Part shown: positions 34,293-45,492 of the stretch, in pieces | Numbering within the stretch: the first letter of the stretch is position 1 | How the letters are laid out: every line of letters begins with the position of its first letter | NCBI RefSeq assembly: GCF_042186555.1 | Contig: NC_133327.1 | Span: 51,596,065-51,660,064 of the forward strand | Direction: 5' to 3' | DNA length: 64,000 bases | Source of the DNA: Aquarana catesbeiana | Taxonomy: Eukaryota; Chordata; Amphibia; Anura; Ranidae | Notes under the pieces: model-generated | Seen by the model: the letters and a program-made list of their open reading frames with translations, nothing else | Databases searched by the model: none | Told to the model about the DNA's origin: nothing | Program-made: the position numbers and the translations under genes

Positions 34293-36582
34293 TAGGGATG
34301 AGCCGAACACCCCCCTGTTCGGTTCGCACCAGAACATGCGAACAGGAAAAAAGTTCGTTCGAACATGCGAACACCGTTAAAGTCTATGGGACACGAACAT
34401 GAATAATCAAAAGTGCTAATTTTAAAGGCTTATATGCAAGTTATTGTCATAAAAAGTGTTTGGGGACCTGGGTCCTGCCCCAGGGGACATGGATTAATGC
34501 AAAAAAAAGTTTTAAAAACGGCCGTTTTTTCAGGAGCAGTGATTTTAATAATGCTTAAAGTCAAACAATAAAAGTGTAATATCCCTTTAAATTTCGTACC
34601 TGGGGGGTGTCTATAGTATGCCTGTAAAGGGGCGCATGTTTCCTGTGTTTAGAACAGTCTGACAGCAAAATGACATTTTGAAGGAAAAAACTCATTTAAA
34701 ACTACCCGCGGCTATTGCATTGCCGACAATACACATAGAAGTTCATTGATAAAAACGGCATGGGAATTCCCCAAAGGGGAACCCCGAACCAAAATTAAAA
34801 AAAAAATATGACGTGGGAGTCCTCCTAAATTCCATACCAGGCCCTTCAGGTCTGGTATGGATATTAAGGGGAACCCCGGCCAAAATAAAAAAAAAAAAAT
34901 GACGTGGGGTTCCCCCTAAATTCCATACCAGACCCTTCAGGTCTGGTATGGATTTTAAGGGGAACCCCGCGCCATTTTTTTTTTTTAATTTTGGCCGGGG
35001 TTCCACCCGGTGAACCCCGCCCCCCTCTGACGCACGGTGACTTGACGGGACTTCCCTGTGACGTCACGGGGAATGCCACAGGGAAGTCCCGTCAAGTCAC
35101 CGTGCGTCAGAGGGGGGCGGGGTCACCGGGTGGCCCCGCCCCCCGTTATTTAAGAACTGTCAGACGAGGAGCGCCGTCACACAGCGGGAGCCTCCCTCCA
35201 TGCCAGCATGGATTGCGGAGCGGCCCGGAGAAGAAAATGAAGAAGAACAGAAGAGAAGAAAAGAAAAAGAGAAGAGCGGGAGCCTCCCCCCTATGCCATG
35301 GGTGCGGAGCGGCCCGAGGAGAAGAAGATAGAAGACGCCGCGGAGGAGATGCTGGACGAGAACGCCGGAGGAAGAACCAGAAGAGCCAGAAGAACCAGAA
35401 GAACCAGAAGATGAAGGAAGATAGAAGAAAGAAGAAGCATTTAAATAAAGGAATTGTCAAAAACTGTCTCTTGTCATTTTTAACATTTTTGACACTTTCT
35501 TCGTGAAATGGTAGGGGTACTTATGTACCCCCTTACCATTTCACACAGGGGGGGGCTGGGATCTGGGGGTCACCTTGTTAAAGGGGGCTTCCAGATTCCG
35601 ATAAGCCCCCCGCCCGCAGACCCCCACAACCACCGGCCAGGGTTGTGGGGATGAGGCCCTTGTCCTCATCAACATGGGGACAAGGTGTTTTGGGGGGCTA
35701 CCCCAAAGCACCCTCCCAATGTTGAGGGCATGTGGCCTGGTACGGTTCAGGAGGGAGGGGGGGCCGCACTCTCGTCCCCCCCTCTTTTCCTGCGGCCTGC
35801 CAGGTTGCGTGCTCGGATAAGGGTCTGGTATGGATTTTTGGGGGGACCCCACGCCGTTTTTTTTTTTTTTTTGGCGCGGGGTTCCCCTTAAAATCCATAC
35901 CAGACCTGAAGGGTCTGGTATGGAATTTAGGGGGAACCCCACGTCATTTTTTTTTTTTTAATTTTAGCCGGGGTTCCCCTTAATATTCATACCAGACCTG
36001 AAGGGCCTGGTATGGAATTTAGGGGGACTCCCACGTCATTTTTTTTTTTTAATTTTGGTTCGGGGTTCCCCTTTGGGGAATTCCCATGCCGTTTTTATCA
36101 ATGAACTTCTATGTGTATTGTCGGCAATGCAATAGCCGCGGGTAGTTTTAAATGAGTTTTTTCCTTCAAAATGTCATTTTGCTGTCAGACTGTTCTAAAC
36201 ACAGGAAACATGCGCCCCTTTACAGACACACTATAGACACCCCCCAGGTACGAAATTTAAAGGGATATTACACTTTTATTGATTGACTTTAAGCATTATT
36301 AAAATCACTGCTCCTGAAAAAACGGCGTTTTTAAAACTTTTTTTTGCATTGATCCATGTCCCCTGGGGCAGGACCCAGGTCCCCAAACACTTTTTATGAC
36401 AATAACTTGCATATTAGCCTTTAAAATTAGCACTTTTGATTTCTCCCATAGACTTTTAAAGGGTGTTCCGCGGCATTCGAATTTGCCGCGAACACCCCAA
36501 ATTGTTCGCTGTTCGGTGAACTTGCGAACAGCCAATGTTCGAGTCGAACATGAGTTCGACTCGAACTCGAAGCTCATCCCTA
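34293..36582. mobile_element. hAT foldback element with about 700-bp arms
   Basis: Flanked by a perfect 8-bp duplication CAGATAGG (34,285-34,292 and 36,583-36,590), ends TAGGGATGAGC and GCTCATCCCTA. The left arm (34,293 to about 34,990) and right arm (about 35,870-36,582) are near-perfect inverted copies, including CAGTGATTTTAATAATGC, GGGGTGTCTATAGTATG and the ACCAGACC/GGTCTGGT words. Each arm resembles the left 550 bp of the autonomous hAT at 57,041, that is, the end downstream of its transposase. The roughly 850-bp loop is GC-rich (35,000-35,450), with a palindrome at 35,028-35,109 and a GAAGAA-rich stretch. No transposase. Confidence 0.9.
35028..35109. repeat. Palindrome in the hAT foldback loop
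   Basis: TGACGCACGGTGACTTGACG and 13 further bases are mirrored exactly after a 17-base centre containing ACGTCACGGGG. Two further inverted words, GAAATGGTAGGGGTAC and its complement, lie at about 35,505-35,543. Confidence 0.85.
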
Positions 36583-37623
36583 CAGATAGGTAACAATATT
36601 AGATCCAGGACCTCATCCCTGTTAAGAATATATGGGACAACAGGATTTTTTGTGGGATTATAGAGGTGCCAAAGAAGAGTGAAAACATATACATTTTATT
36701 TACAAAGATTAAAATCTAAATCAATAGAAAGATTTTAAACATATCACTTCATTATTAATATAAAAAGACAAATATATGGACGTACTAATTAGTATGTCCA
36801 ATTAAGGGCCAAACGTGGAGTGAGTCTCCCAGCTGATTCATTTCTTTTTGGTTCAGTTTATTCTGCAACATTCAGTAGGTGAACTGGATGTCATTGCTAT
36901 GATGTAACATTGGGACTAGGCTGTGGGAATAGTTATTCTGCAGCCCATTGCCTAAAAGATGCATACATGTAGGTTTATGTGTGTGTATACTCAGGTATAT
37001 GTTTTTGCAGATTAATATCATGGAATATCATAGCCATACATTATAGCAGTATATATCTCCTTTGTTTTTAGCCACTAAAAGTTATTTGCTGGTTGCTGTC
37101 GCACTAAAAAAAAGGTGCCCTTGTTTTGTTTTTGTTTAACCACTTCAGCCCCGGAAGGTTTTACCCCTTTCCTGACCAGAGCACTTTTTACAATTCGGCA
37201 CTGCGTCGCTTTAACTGCTAATTGCGCGGTCATGCAATGCTGTACCCAAACGAAATTTGCGTCCTTTTCTTCCCACAAATAGAGCTTTCTTTTGATAGTA
37301 TTTGATCACCTCTGCCGTTTTTATTTTTTGCGCTATACACGGAAAAAGACCGAAAATTTTGAAAAAAAATGATATTTTCTACTTTTTGTTCTAAAAAAAA
37401 TCCAATAAACTCAGATTTAGTCATACATTTAGGCCAAAATGTATTCGGCCACATGTCTTTGGTAAAAAAAATGTCAATAAGTGTATATTTATTGGTTTGC
37501 GCAAAAGTTATAGCGTCTACAAACTAGGGTACATTTTCTGGAATTTACACAGCCTTTAATTTATGACTGCCTATGTCGTTTCTTGAGGTGCTAAAATGGC
37601 AGGGCAGTACAAAACCCCCACAA

Positions 37624-38613
37624 ATGACCCCATTTTGGAAAGTAGACACCCCAAGGAATTTGCTGAGAGGCATGTTGAGCCCATTGAATATTCATTTTTT
37701 TTTGTCCCAAGTGATTGAACAATGACAAAAAAAAAAAAAAAAAATTACAAAAAGTTGTCACTAAATGATATATTGCTCACACAGGCCACGGGCATATGTG
37801 GAATTGCACCCCAAAATACATTTAGCTGCTTCTCCTGAGTATGGGGATACCACATGTGTGAGACTTTTTGGGAGCCTAGCCGCGTACGGGGCCCCGAAAA
37901 CCAATCACTGCCTTCAGGATTTCTAAGGGCGTACATTTTTGATTTTACTCCTCACTACCTATCACAGTTTTGAAGGCCATAAAATGCCCAGATGACATAA
38001 CCCCCCCCAAATGACCCCATTTTGGAAAGTAGACACCCCAAGCTATTTGCTTTGAGGCATGTTGAGTCCATGGAATGTTTTATATTTTGACACAAGTTGC
38101 GGGAAAGTGACAAATTTTTTTTTTTTTTTTTTGCACAAAGTTGTCACTAAATGATATATTGCTCACACAGGCCATGGGCATATGTGGAATTGCACCCCAA
38201 AATACATTTAGCTGCTTCTCCTGAGTATGGGGATACCACATGTGTGGGACTTTTTGGGAGCCTAGCCGCGTACGGGACCCCGAAAACCAATCACTGCCTT
38301 CAGGATTTCTAAGGGCGTACATTTTTGATTTTACTCCTCACTGCCTATCACAGTTTCGGAGGCCATGGAATGCCCAGGTGGCACAAACCCCCCCCCAAAT
38401 GACCCCATTTTGGAAAGTAGACACCCCAAGCTATTTGCTGAGAGGCATGGTGAGTATTTTGCAGCTCTCATTTGTTTTTGAAAATAAAGAAAGACGAGAA
38501 AAAAATTTTTTTTTTTTCTTTTTTCAATTTTCAAAACTTTGTGACAAAAAGTGAGGTCTGCAAAATACTCACTATACCTCTCATCAAATAGCTTGGGGTG
38601 TCTACTTTCCAAA
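37624..38613. repeat. 386-bp direct repeats plus hairpin inside the piggyBac-type element
   Basis: The word AAATGACCCCATTTTGGAAA recurs at 37,622, 38,009 and 38,397 (spacing 386-388), with GTTGTCACTAAATGATATATT at 37,754 and 38,140. The third word starts a hairpin whose arms (38,409-38,463 and 38,559-38,613) are 55 bp long, with a T-rich loop. Confidence 0.85.
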
Positions 38614-39962
38614 TTCAAACGCATTTTTTGGGGAAAAAACACACTTTTTTACATTTTAATGCACTAAAACACACTATATTGCCCAAATGTTTGATGAAAT
38701 AAAAAAGATGATCTTAGGCCGAGTACATGGATACCAAACATGACATGCTTTAAAATTGCGCACAAACGTGCAGTGGCGACAAACTAAATACATTTTTAAA
38801 AGCCTTTAAAAGCCTTTACAGGTTACCACTTTAGATTTACAGAGGAGGTCTACTGCTAAACTTACTGCCCTCGATCTGACCTTCGCGGCGATACCTCACA
38901 TGCATGGTGCAATTGCTGTTTACATTTGACGCCAGACCGACGCTTGCGTTCGCCTTAGCGCGAGAGCAGGGGGGACAGGGGTGCTTTTTTTTTTTTTTTT
39001 TTTTTTTCTTTATTATTATTATTTTTTTATCTTATTTTTAAACTGTTCCTTTCATTTTTTTTTTTTTTTTTAATCATTTTTATTGTTATCTCAGGGAATG
39101 TAAATATCCCCTATCATAGCAATAGGTAGTGACAGGTACTCTTTTTTGCAAAAATTGGGGTCTATTAGACCCTAGATTTCTCCTCTGCCCTCAAAGCATC
39201 TGACCACACCAAGATCGGTGTGATAAAATGCTTTCCCAATTTCCCAATGGCGCTGTTTACATCCGGCGAAATCTAAGTCATAAAATGCTTGTAGCTTCCG
39301 GTTTCTTAGGCCATAGAGATGTTTGGAGCCACTCTGGTCTCTGATCAGCTCTATGGTCAGCTGGCTGAATCACCGGCTGCATTTTCAGGTTCCCTGTTGA
39401 GACAGGAGAGCCAGAGAAAAACACGGAAGACGTTGGGGGGGAGGGGCATTCCCTCCCACTGCTTGTAAAAGCAGTCTAGAGGCTAATTAGCCACTAGGAT
39501 TGCTTTTACATGAAAGCCGACCGCTGGCTGAAAAGAATGATACCAAGATGATACCTAAACCTGCAGGCATCATTCTGGTATAACCACTCAAAGTCGTGAA
39601 TGGCGTACCTGAAGACAAAAAAATGGTTAACAATAAAGCACAGTAAACGGTAAGGTATAAAAAATTGCATACCTGAAAAGCAAACATGATAAAACATAAT
39701 AACAATAAAACATTGCAGAATAGAATACAGTAAAAAAGAACAGAACAATAGAGAGAGAGAATAGAGAGAGAAAGAACAATAAAACGACAACTATTTTTTT
39801 TTTATTTTATATTTTTGTATGTGTTTTTTTTTTTTTTACACTTTTTTTTGTAACTAACTTTTATAACTGTAACCGGTTCCAGGTTCGGGTCTCTCAAAAT
39901 GCGATGGCATCTTGGGAGACCCTGTGAAAGTGTGCCTAGTCTGTGCAATGTTGTACCCTACG

Positions 39963-40180
39963 CTAATACTCAACTAGTGCATGGTAGCGTTCAAAACATT
40001 CATCAATGCAAAGACCAGGATTGTCAGGACAGGAGGGACAATAATAGCGGGTGTCACGTCTATATCCGCGCTTGCTGCAGACACAACATCTTTTTTGGGG
40101 GGGTTCGTTGGGTAGGGGTACTCGGGAGGACATAAAGAAAATTCCTCTCATGCAGCCGACTGCATTTGGTTGGGGATGTG
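39963..40180 (-). pseudogene. piggyBac transposase C-terminal Cys-rich domain, remnant
   Basis: In piggyBac enzymes this terminal cross-brace zinc domain binds the transposon ends. Reading down the minus strand: RLHERNFLYVLPSTP (the family's R-L-x-x-R-x-F-x-x-x-x-P-x-T-P block), then CCVCSKRGYRRDTRYYC, PSCPDNPGLCIDECF and ERYHALVEY with the terminal stop at 39,963. The cysteine spacing (CxxC, CxxC, then C and C with His) fits. A one-base shift separates the two blocks at the C7A6 run, 40,091-40,103 on the + strand. The DDD catalytic core is absent upstream, where tandem repeats begin. Confidence 0.85.
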
Positions 40181-40410
40181 AATGGGGGAAGTACGGGCGC
40201 TGCAGAAGCGGTGGGTTCCCAATTAGGATTGGCGAATGCAGCAGGAAGGGCACTATGGGCACGACGGGCCTGTGTTTGTCTTCTTGGTGGCAGCGGGACA
40301 CTACTTGTGCTTGTCACCTCACCAGCTTGAACTGCACTTATGGGACTCGCCACGTCACCAAGTGTTACTACAGTGCTGGTTTGACTACGACCGGGGTGTA
40401 CTAGGCCGCT

Positions 40411-41480
40411 GGTGCTTGCCAGTTCACCAAAACGCTACCAAAAAAACTGTTAGCGATCGCAAGGATCAGGCCTGACTCTGCGAACGCTGCAGTTATGCGT
40501 TTAGTGTTTTGTAAGTGTCAGTGATCGATCGATACTGCACTTGGGTGGGCTGGGCTGGGCCGGGCGGAGGGGCAAAACGCAGGTGCTAGCAGGTATCTGG
40601 GCTGATCCAGCTAACACTGCGTTTGTGGGAACCCTAAACTGCTGGGGACGCTAGTATAGATCTGATCGGATCAGATATTGATCCGATCAGATACTATACC
40701 ACTAAGGGAGGCGTATGCTGCGTGCGTGGGTGTTAGCGGTACTGGCGCTAACCTGACGCTGCCTGGGGCTGGTGCTTGCCAGTTCACCAAAACGCTACCA
40801 AAAAAACTGTTAGCGATCGCAGGAATCAGGCCTGACTCTGCGAACGCTGCAGTTATGCGTTTAGTGTTTTGTAAGTGTCAGTGATCGATCGATACTGCAC
40901 TTGGGTGGGCTGGGCTGGGCCGGGCGGAGGGGCAAAACGCAGGTGCTAGCAGGTATCTGGGCTGATCCCGCTAACACTGCGTTTGTGGGAACCCTAAACT
41001 GCTGGGGACGCTAGTATAGATCTGATCAGATCAGATATTGATCCGATCAGATACTATACCACTAAGGGAGGTGTACGGTGCGTGCGTGGGTGTTAGCGGT
41101 ACTGGCGCTAATCTGACGCTGCCTGGGGCTGGTGCTTGCCAGTTCACCAAAACGCTACCAAAAAAACTGTTAGCGATCGCAGGGATTCAGGCCTGACTAT
41201 GCGAACGCTGCAGTTATGCGTTTAGTGTTTTGTAAGTGACAGTGATCGATCGATACTGCACTTGGGTGGGCCGGGCAGAGGGGCAAAACGCAGGTGCTAG
41301 CGGGTATCTGGGCTGATCCCGCTAACACTGCGTTTTCGGGAACCCTAAACTGCTGGGGACGCTAGTATAGATCTGATTGGATCAGATATTGATCCGTACA
41401 GATACTATACCACTAAGGGAGGCGTATGCTGCGTGCGTGGGTGTTAGCGGTACTGGCGCTAATCTGACGCTGCCTGGGGC
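40411..41480. repeat. 360-bp tandem repeat, three copies
   Basis: GGTGCTTGCCAGTTCACC occurs at 40,411, 40,771 and 41,131, exactly 360 bp apart. Each unit carries TGTTAGCGATCGCA, the self-complementary GATCCGATCAGATAC region, and GGGTGGGCTGGGCTGGGC. The units differ at only a handful of positions by eye; the third has lost one GGGCT and gained small changes. Confidence 0.93.
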
Positions 41481-43470
41481 GACGCATATCACCGCCAGGC
41501 GATCAGGGGGCTAAACCTTTATTCGGTAATAAACGGCGGGTGCCCTGACACTATAAAAAATAAACGAACTAACCAGCGTCACTCGTAACAGTTATACGGT
41601 GATCAGTGGTGAAAGGGTTAACTAGGGGGCAATCAAGGGGTTAAAACCTTTATTAGATAGTATATTTACGTCTCTAACTAGCGTCACCAGCGACACTAAT
41701 ACAGCGATCAGAAAAATGATCGCTTAGTGACACTGGTGACAGGGGGTGATCAAGGGGTTAAAACTTTATTAGGGGGGGTTAGGGGGGTATCCTAGACCTA
41801 AAGGGGGGTAATACTCACTGCCCTAACACTGTAACTGTCACAAACTGACACTATGCAGTAATCAGAAAAAAAAAAAAAAAAAAATACTGCTAATGTCAGT
41901 TTGTGACAGGGGGGGGTGATTGGGGGGGGATCGGGGGGCGATCGGGGGGGGATCGGGGGTGTAAAGTATGCCTGGCATGTTCTACTGTGTGTGTTTGTGT
42001 TGTGTGGACTTACATGTCTTCTCTCCTCGGCGCTGGACGGAAACTGCCAGACCGAGGAGAGATGACATCACATCCTCTGCCTGTGTGAAACTACACACAG
42101 GCAGAGGAGGATTCCCATTGGCTGGGAGCGATCGCGAGGGGGGGGCCACGATCGGATGGTCTCCCCCTCGCCTCCCGACGCTCCCAGTCAGATGCCGACC
42201 GCCGATGGCACCGGGGGGGGGTCCGATCGGACCCCCCGCCCGCGGGAGGCAGATCACGTACAGGTACGTGATTCTGCCTGCCCGTGCCATTCTGCCGACG
42301 TATATATACGTTAGGCGGTCGGCAAGTGGTTAATACTACACTTCATGTAAGTAAATATTAGAGGCCACATTTGGCCCTTAATTGGACATACTAATTGGTA
42401 TGTCCATATATTTGTCTTTTTATATTGATAGTTAATATATTTATTATTTTTATCGTAGCCTTTCTGTGTCCTCTGTGGCCGCACGGTGCCTCCGTCCTCT
42501 GGAAGTGCGAACAGATGTGGTGATCTCCTTTATGGTCTGCTGGGTAAGCTGGCAATGAGTTGGACAGAGTGAATGTTTAGCTAAAATACGTATTGATGGA
42601 TTTGTATAAAATGTATTGACAATTTTGATGATATATGTGACTTTATTTTTATTCTAGTCTTTTGACTAGTGGTGGTCTGAAAAATCCCCTAAAGAAGCTA
42701 ATCTTGGTGAAACATGTCGGGATCAGACACCATCCCCTGACCACCAATACAATGAAAACTTATGACCAATGAAGTGATATGTGTAAAATCTTTCTATTGA
42801 TTCAGATTTTAATCTTTGTAAATAAAATGTATATGTTTCATATATAAGTATCCTTTTCACTCTTCTTTGGCACTGATATAATCCCACAAACATCCTAGGG
42901 TCCCATATAATAATAGTTAATAATTTAATTATAATAGAAAATACGAAAAACTAAATTTTTGTTCTTTCTGAGTTTTGTATTTATGTTCTTTCAGGTTTTT
43001 ATTCTTTCAGATTTTCGTTCTTTCTGACAATCTGTTTTCGCATGCATTCGTCAAAAGAGTCTTTCATTCATTCGGATGCTTCCGAATGAAAGAATATGCC
43101 AAATTTCGTCCAAAAACAAATTTGTAACTAAACGAATTGCACATGTCAAATAAGCTTTCATTACCATGTACCAGTGTTGTCACTCTTTCTTCCTCTTTTA
43201 CCGTTATCAGTCTCTCATACAATTTTATTATCTCTTCAGTACTTAAAGATTTGCTGCTCCATAAGATACTAATTTTTTACAACATGCACCTCCCGCATAC
43301 TTGCATTAACTTTATTCTTTGGAAAGTGGATGCTTACTTCGAGCCTTCGCTATCAATCATAAAAATGTGTTTATATAATTGCATGTCCTTTCACTTATTG
43401 TATAGCCCAATGAGAAAAGAAATGAAAAAATCATTAATAATATTCTTTTCTATATGGTGCCTGTGGAAGG

Positions 43471-44129
43471 CTTTACAAAAGGCTTTACAAAAGGCTTTTA
43501 AAAAAAAAAGAACACTTTTTATAAACTGAAATTTTTTCTGGATTCAGGGAATTAATCTCCTTGTAATGGACTGATAGACGTTGTTGGAGAAAAGCAGCAC
43601 ACATGTTATATTGAATTCAGAAAAAGTTTCTAGTCAGTGCTTGAAAAGTCCTAAAAGGGCATGCTCTGGATGCCACAGACACAATTATACTGAGGGGCAG
43701 GTTGTGAGGTAGATGTCAGAAACTTCTCCAGTTATAAAATTTTGCCCATATGTTCTAAAACTTGCCCTTTTCAGCATTTTTTTCAAGACCTCATGAAGTT
43801 GGCCCCTTGTAACTAAGCTACAGGAGCCTGACCCTGCTTAGATGATATTCCAGATTTCAGATGAGACTCCCTATTGGGACTACTGATATAAACAGAGGAT
43901 CCAACATTCTATACCCTTTGGCCCTCCCTGAAAAAGTGAAATTGGCATGTACCGTGCAAGGCTGATTTTTTTTTTACCTTTCTCTGAACTAACACTGTGA
44001 GAATTCTCACAAAAAAAGTGAAGCTGAAGCCAAGCAAAGCCTCTTTTCAGTACTAATTATCTATTTATGTTTATTAAGTAAACAGACAATTTTGCAGATG
44101 ACTGAAAATTTTAAAATGATTGAGATTTC
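43471..44129. other. No gene recognised
   Basis: Anonymous sequence downstream of the split OR; begins with three tandem copies of GGCTTTACAAAA. Confidence 0.5.
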
Positions 44130-45492
44130 TGTTCAAAGATTTTATTAAGGTTTATCAGACTGCGAAACATAAAATAAATATAAATATTGAACAAAATGCA
44201 AGCCATCAACAGATTGCCAGTCATAACAAGAGACACATTTGTTAACAGTTATACAGAGATAGCAAGCAAAATACTTATGACCTAAGAACATAGACTTAAA
44301 AGAGGTAGGCGCAAGTAATCACGTAGGCTAGGGATGATGACAATGATAAAATCAAATCATAGGGATAGGAGAGGTCATATTCAATGGGGGGATTCCTCTG
44401 CCCCAAGCCTCACAACCTATGAACAGGCCTGCAAACCTGACCCCATAGATGTGGACTCATCTCGGATCTCTATATGTATCTCCTATCTCACTCACCGCCA
44501 ACACCCCCGACCTATGTTAGTAAATGAGAAGGAGATCTTATTCTAACAATAAAAAACAATTGACCAGACTTACATCTGGCGGGCAACCAAATCGGCCTCT
44601 CCTAACATTGTGGCTTTGAAAACGAACTATACGGTGCTCACTAGATGGTATCTGGTCCCTGCCAGGATCTCCAAATTCCTCCCCCAATACCCATCACGAG
44701 GCTGCAATAAGCTGCCTATTGCACGCACCTTCTGGTCCGAAGTATTTGGGATTCTATTGATCCTTTTTTCTACCTACCTGATACCTGATCCAACAACAGC
44801 ACTCCTGAACCACAAACCTAAGGCTTTGACCCACTGCCAGTTTAAGCCTTTACTTTTTGTTACCGCACCAGCCAAACAAACCATTGCAAAAGCATGGAAA
44901 TCCACTTCATTATGTATCTTAGCGATGAAACACAGAATTACTCAAGCAACAATCCATGGCAAAATTGAAGCAGTTATACTGGACAGAGTGCCATCCTCTG
45001 AAAAGCTGTGGAGGCCCTGGATCACCCATTATCTGCCTCTTGACTTTGATACCTCTCTCCTACTGCCATGATGATCAATCCATGACCCCTTTCCTCACTT
45101 ATGATGATTTAAGGTTTGTATATTACAGCGGCATTAGTCCTCTCTAAGGGACCCCATCCCCTTCCTGCCCTTCTCACCTCTATTTCCACTTCCCTGGATT
45201 TTCTAACCCTTTCCCGCCTTTTCTTTCCTCCCTTTCCAGTCTGTTCTTGTTCTTAGCCCTTACATCTTCTTCTTCCATGGATATATCCACCTTTTCTCCA
45301 CCTAGCCCAGACATTCCTTGACAATACACTCCCCACTGTAGATACTGGCCTGGACCGACCCTGACTGCAGTCTCCCAGTACATCCTAGGGGTATCATTAG
45401 AAGATCATAGGGACTGTAACATCAAAAGGCAGTCCCGACATTTAAACTCCTGCATGGGATTCCTGAGTGGACTTTTGTTTCATTTTTATCAT
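44130..45492. mobile_element. LINE debris: antisense tail plus L1-clade 3' end
   Basis: 44,130-44,330 begins CAAAGATTTTATTAAGG, reading on the minus strand as a retroelement 3' end. 44,610-45,071 encodes the C-terminus of an L1-clade ORF2 on the + strand, followed by its 3' region until a piggyBac-type MITE at 45,493. The borders between the pieces are not defined. Confidence 0.65.
44610..45071 (+). pseudogene. L1-clade ORF2 C-terminal fragment
   Basis: Reads LTRWYLVPARISKFLPQYPSRGCNK, then PIARTFWSEVFGILL, LLFVTAPAKQTIAKAW and EKLWRPWITHYLP. This is the region after the reverse transcriptase in L1-type elements, comparable with the fragment at 20,490-20,963 (ILTNWYITPNKIHKWF, IWQPWIIF). The zinc knuckle is mostly deleted between RGC and PIARTF. 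The frame is otherwise open for 153 residues but has no upstream enzyme. Confidence 0.75.

Larger units (their letters stand above)
37136..42333 (-). mobile_element. 5.2-kb piggyBac-type element with transposase tail
   Basis: Bounded by TTAACCACTTCAGCCCCGG (37,136) and GGCGGTCGGCAAGTGGTTAA (ending 42,333), so the target duplication is TTAA with CCACTT ends. It is the longest of the TTAACCACTT copies here and the only one with coding sequence: the C-terminal end of a piggyBac transposase on the minus strand at 39,963-40,180. The remainder is non-coding, with a 386-bp direct repeat (about 37,620-38,400), a hairpin (38,409-38,613) and a 360-bp triple repeat (40,411-41,480). The core transposase is missing. 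Confidence 0.85.
36627..42908. mobile_element. Foldback element split by the 5.2-kb piggyBac-type element
   Basis: The left arm, 36,627 to about 36,835 (TATGGGACAACAGGATT, CCAAAGAAGAGTGAAAA, TTAGTATGTCCAATTAAGG), is found inverted at about 42,370-42,908 (CCTTAATTGGACATAC, TTTTCACTCTTCTTTGG, CTAGGGTCCCATA). The right arm is interrupted by extra sequence (42,440-42,750) that includes a CCTAAAGAAG...GAAACATGTCGG motif. Non-coding; superfamily unknown. Confidence 0.7.
33745..43148. mobile_element. GACATGTGCA-family element, copy B, swollen by nested inserts
   Basis: Left end TAGACATATGCATTACC, right end AACGAATTGCACATGTCA, an inverted pair. The left part has 60-bp units (CATTCGTAACTTTGGATG type, 33,780-34,130). 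Inside are a hAT foldback (34,293-36,582) and another foldback (36,627-42,908) that holds a piggyBac-type element. Without the inserts the element is only about 0.8-0.9 kb. It separates OR codons CTT and AAT. Confidence 0.75.
33277..43470 (+). pseudogene. Olfactory receptor pseudogene split by nested transposons
   Basis: Three pieces of one OR remain. Piece 1 (33,277-33,314) reads INHFLYDILAVI. Piece 2 (33,718-33,744) reads KLSCADIQL. Piece 3 (43,149 to about 43,470) reads NKL, then over TM5 and the C-terminal part SLSYNFIISSVLK, FEPSLS and MRKEMKKSL. Joining them gives the wording of the other ORs here: INHFMCEILAVIKL then DIHLNELVIF. Between NKL/NEL and SSVLK the spacing is the same (33 residues) in this pseudogene and in 55,906-56,847. 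The inserts are 33,311-33,719 and 33,745-43,148. Piece 3 has further substitutions and frame slips. The 5' two thirds was not found upstream of copy A. Confidence 0.85.

Noticed and set aside
34904..35506. 200-codon frame with Lys/Asn/Gln-rich tail
   Set aside because: Lies in the arm and loop of a hAT foldback; the basic tail is the GAAGAACCAGAA low-complexity stretch.
41903..42333. Gly/Arg/Pro-rich frames of 61-121 codons
   Set aside because: GC-rich end of the piggyBac-type element with G runs; no domain.
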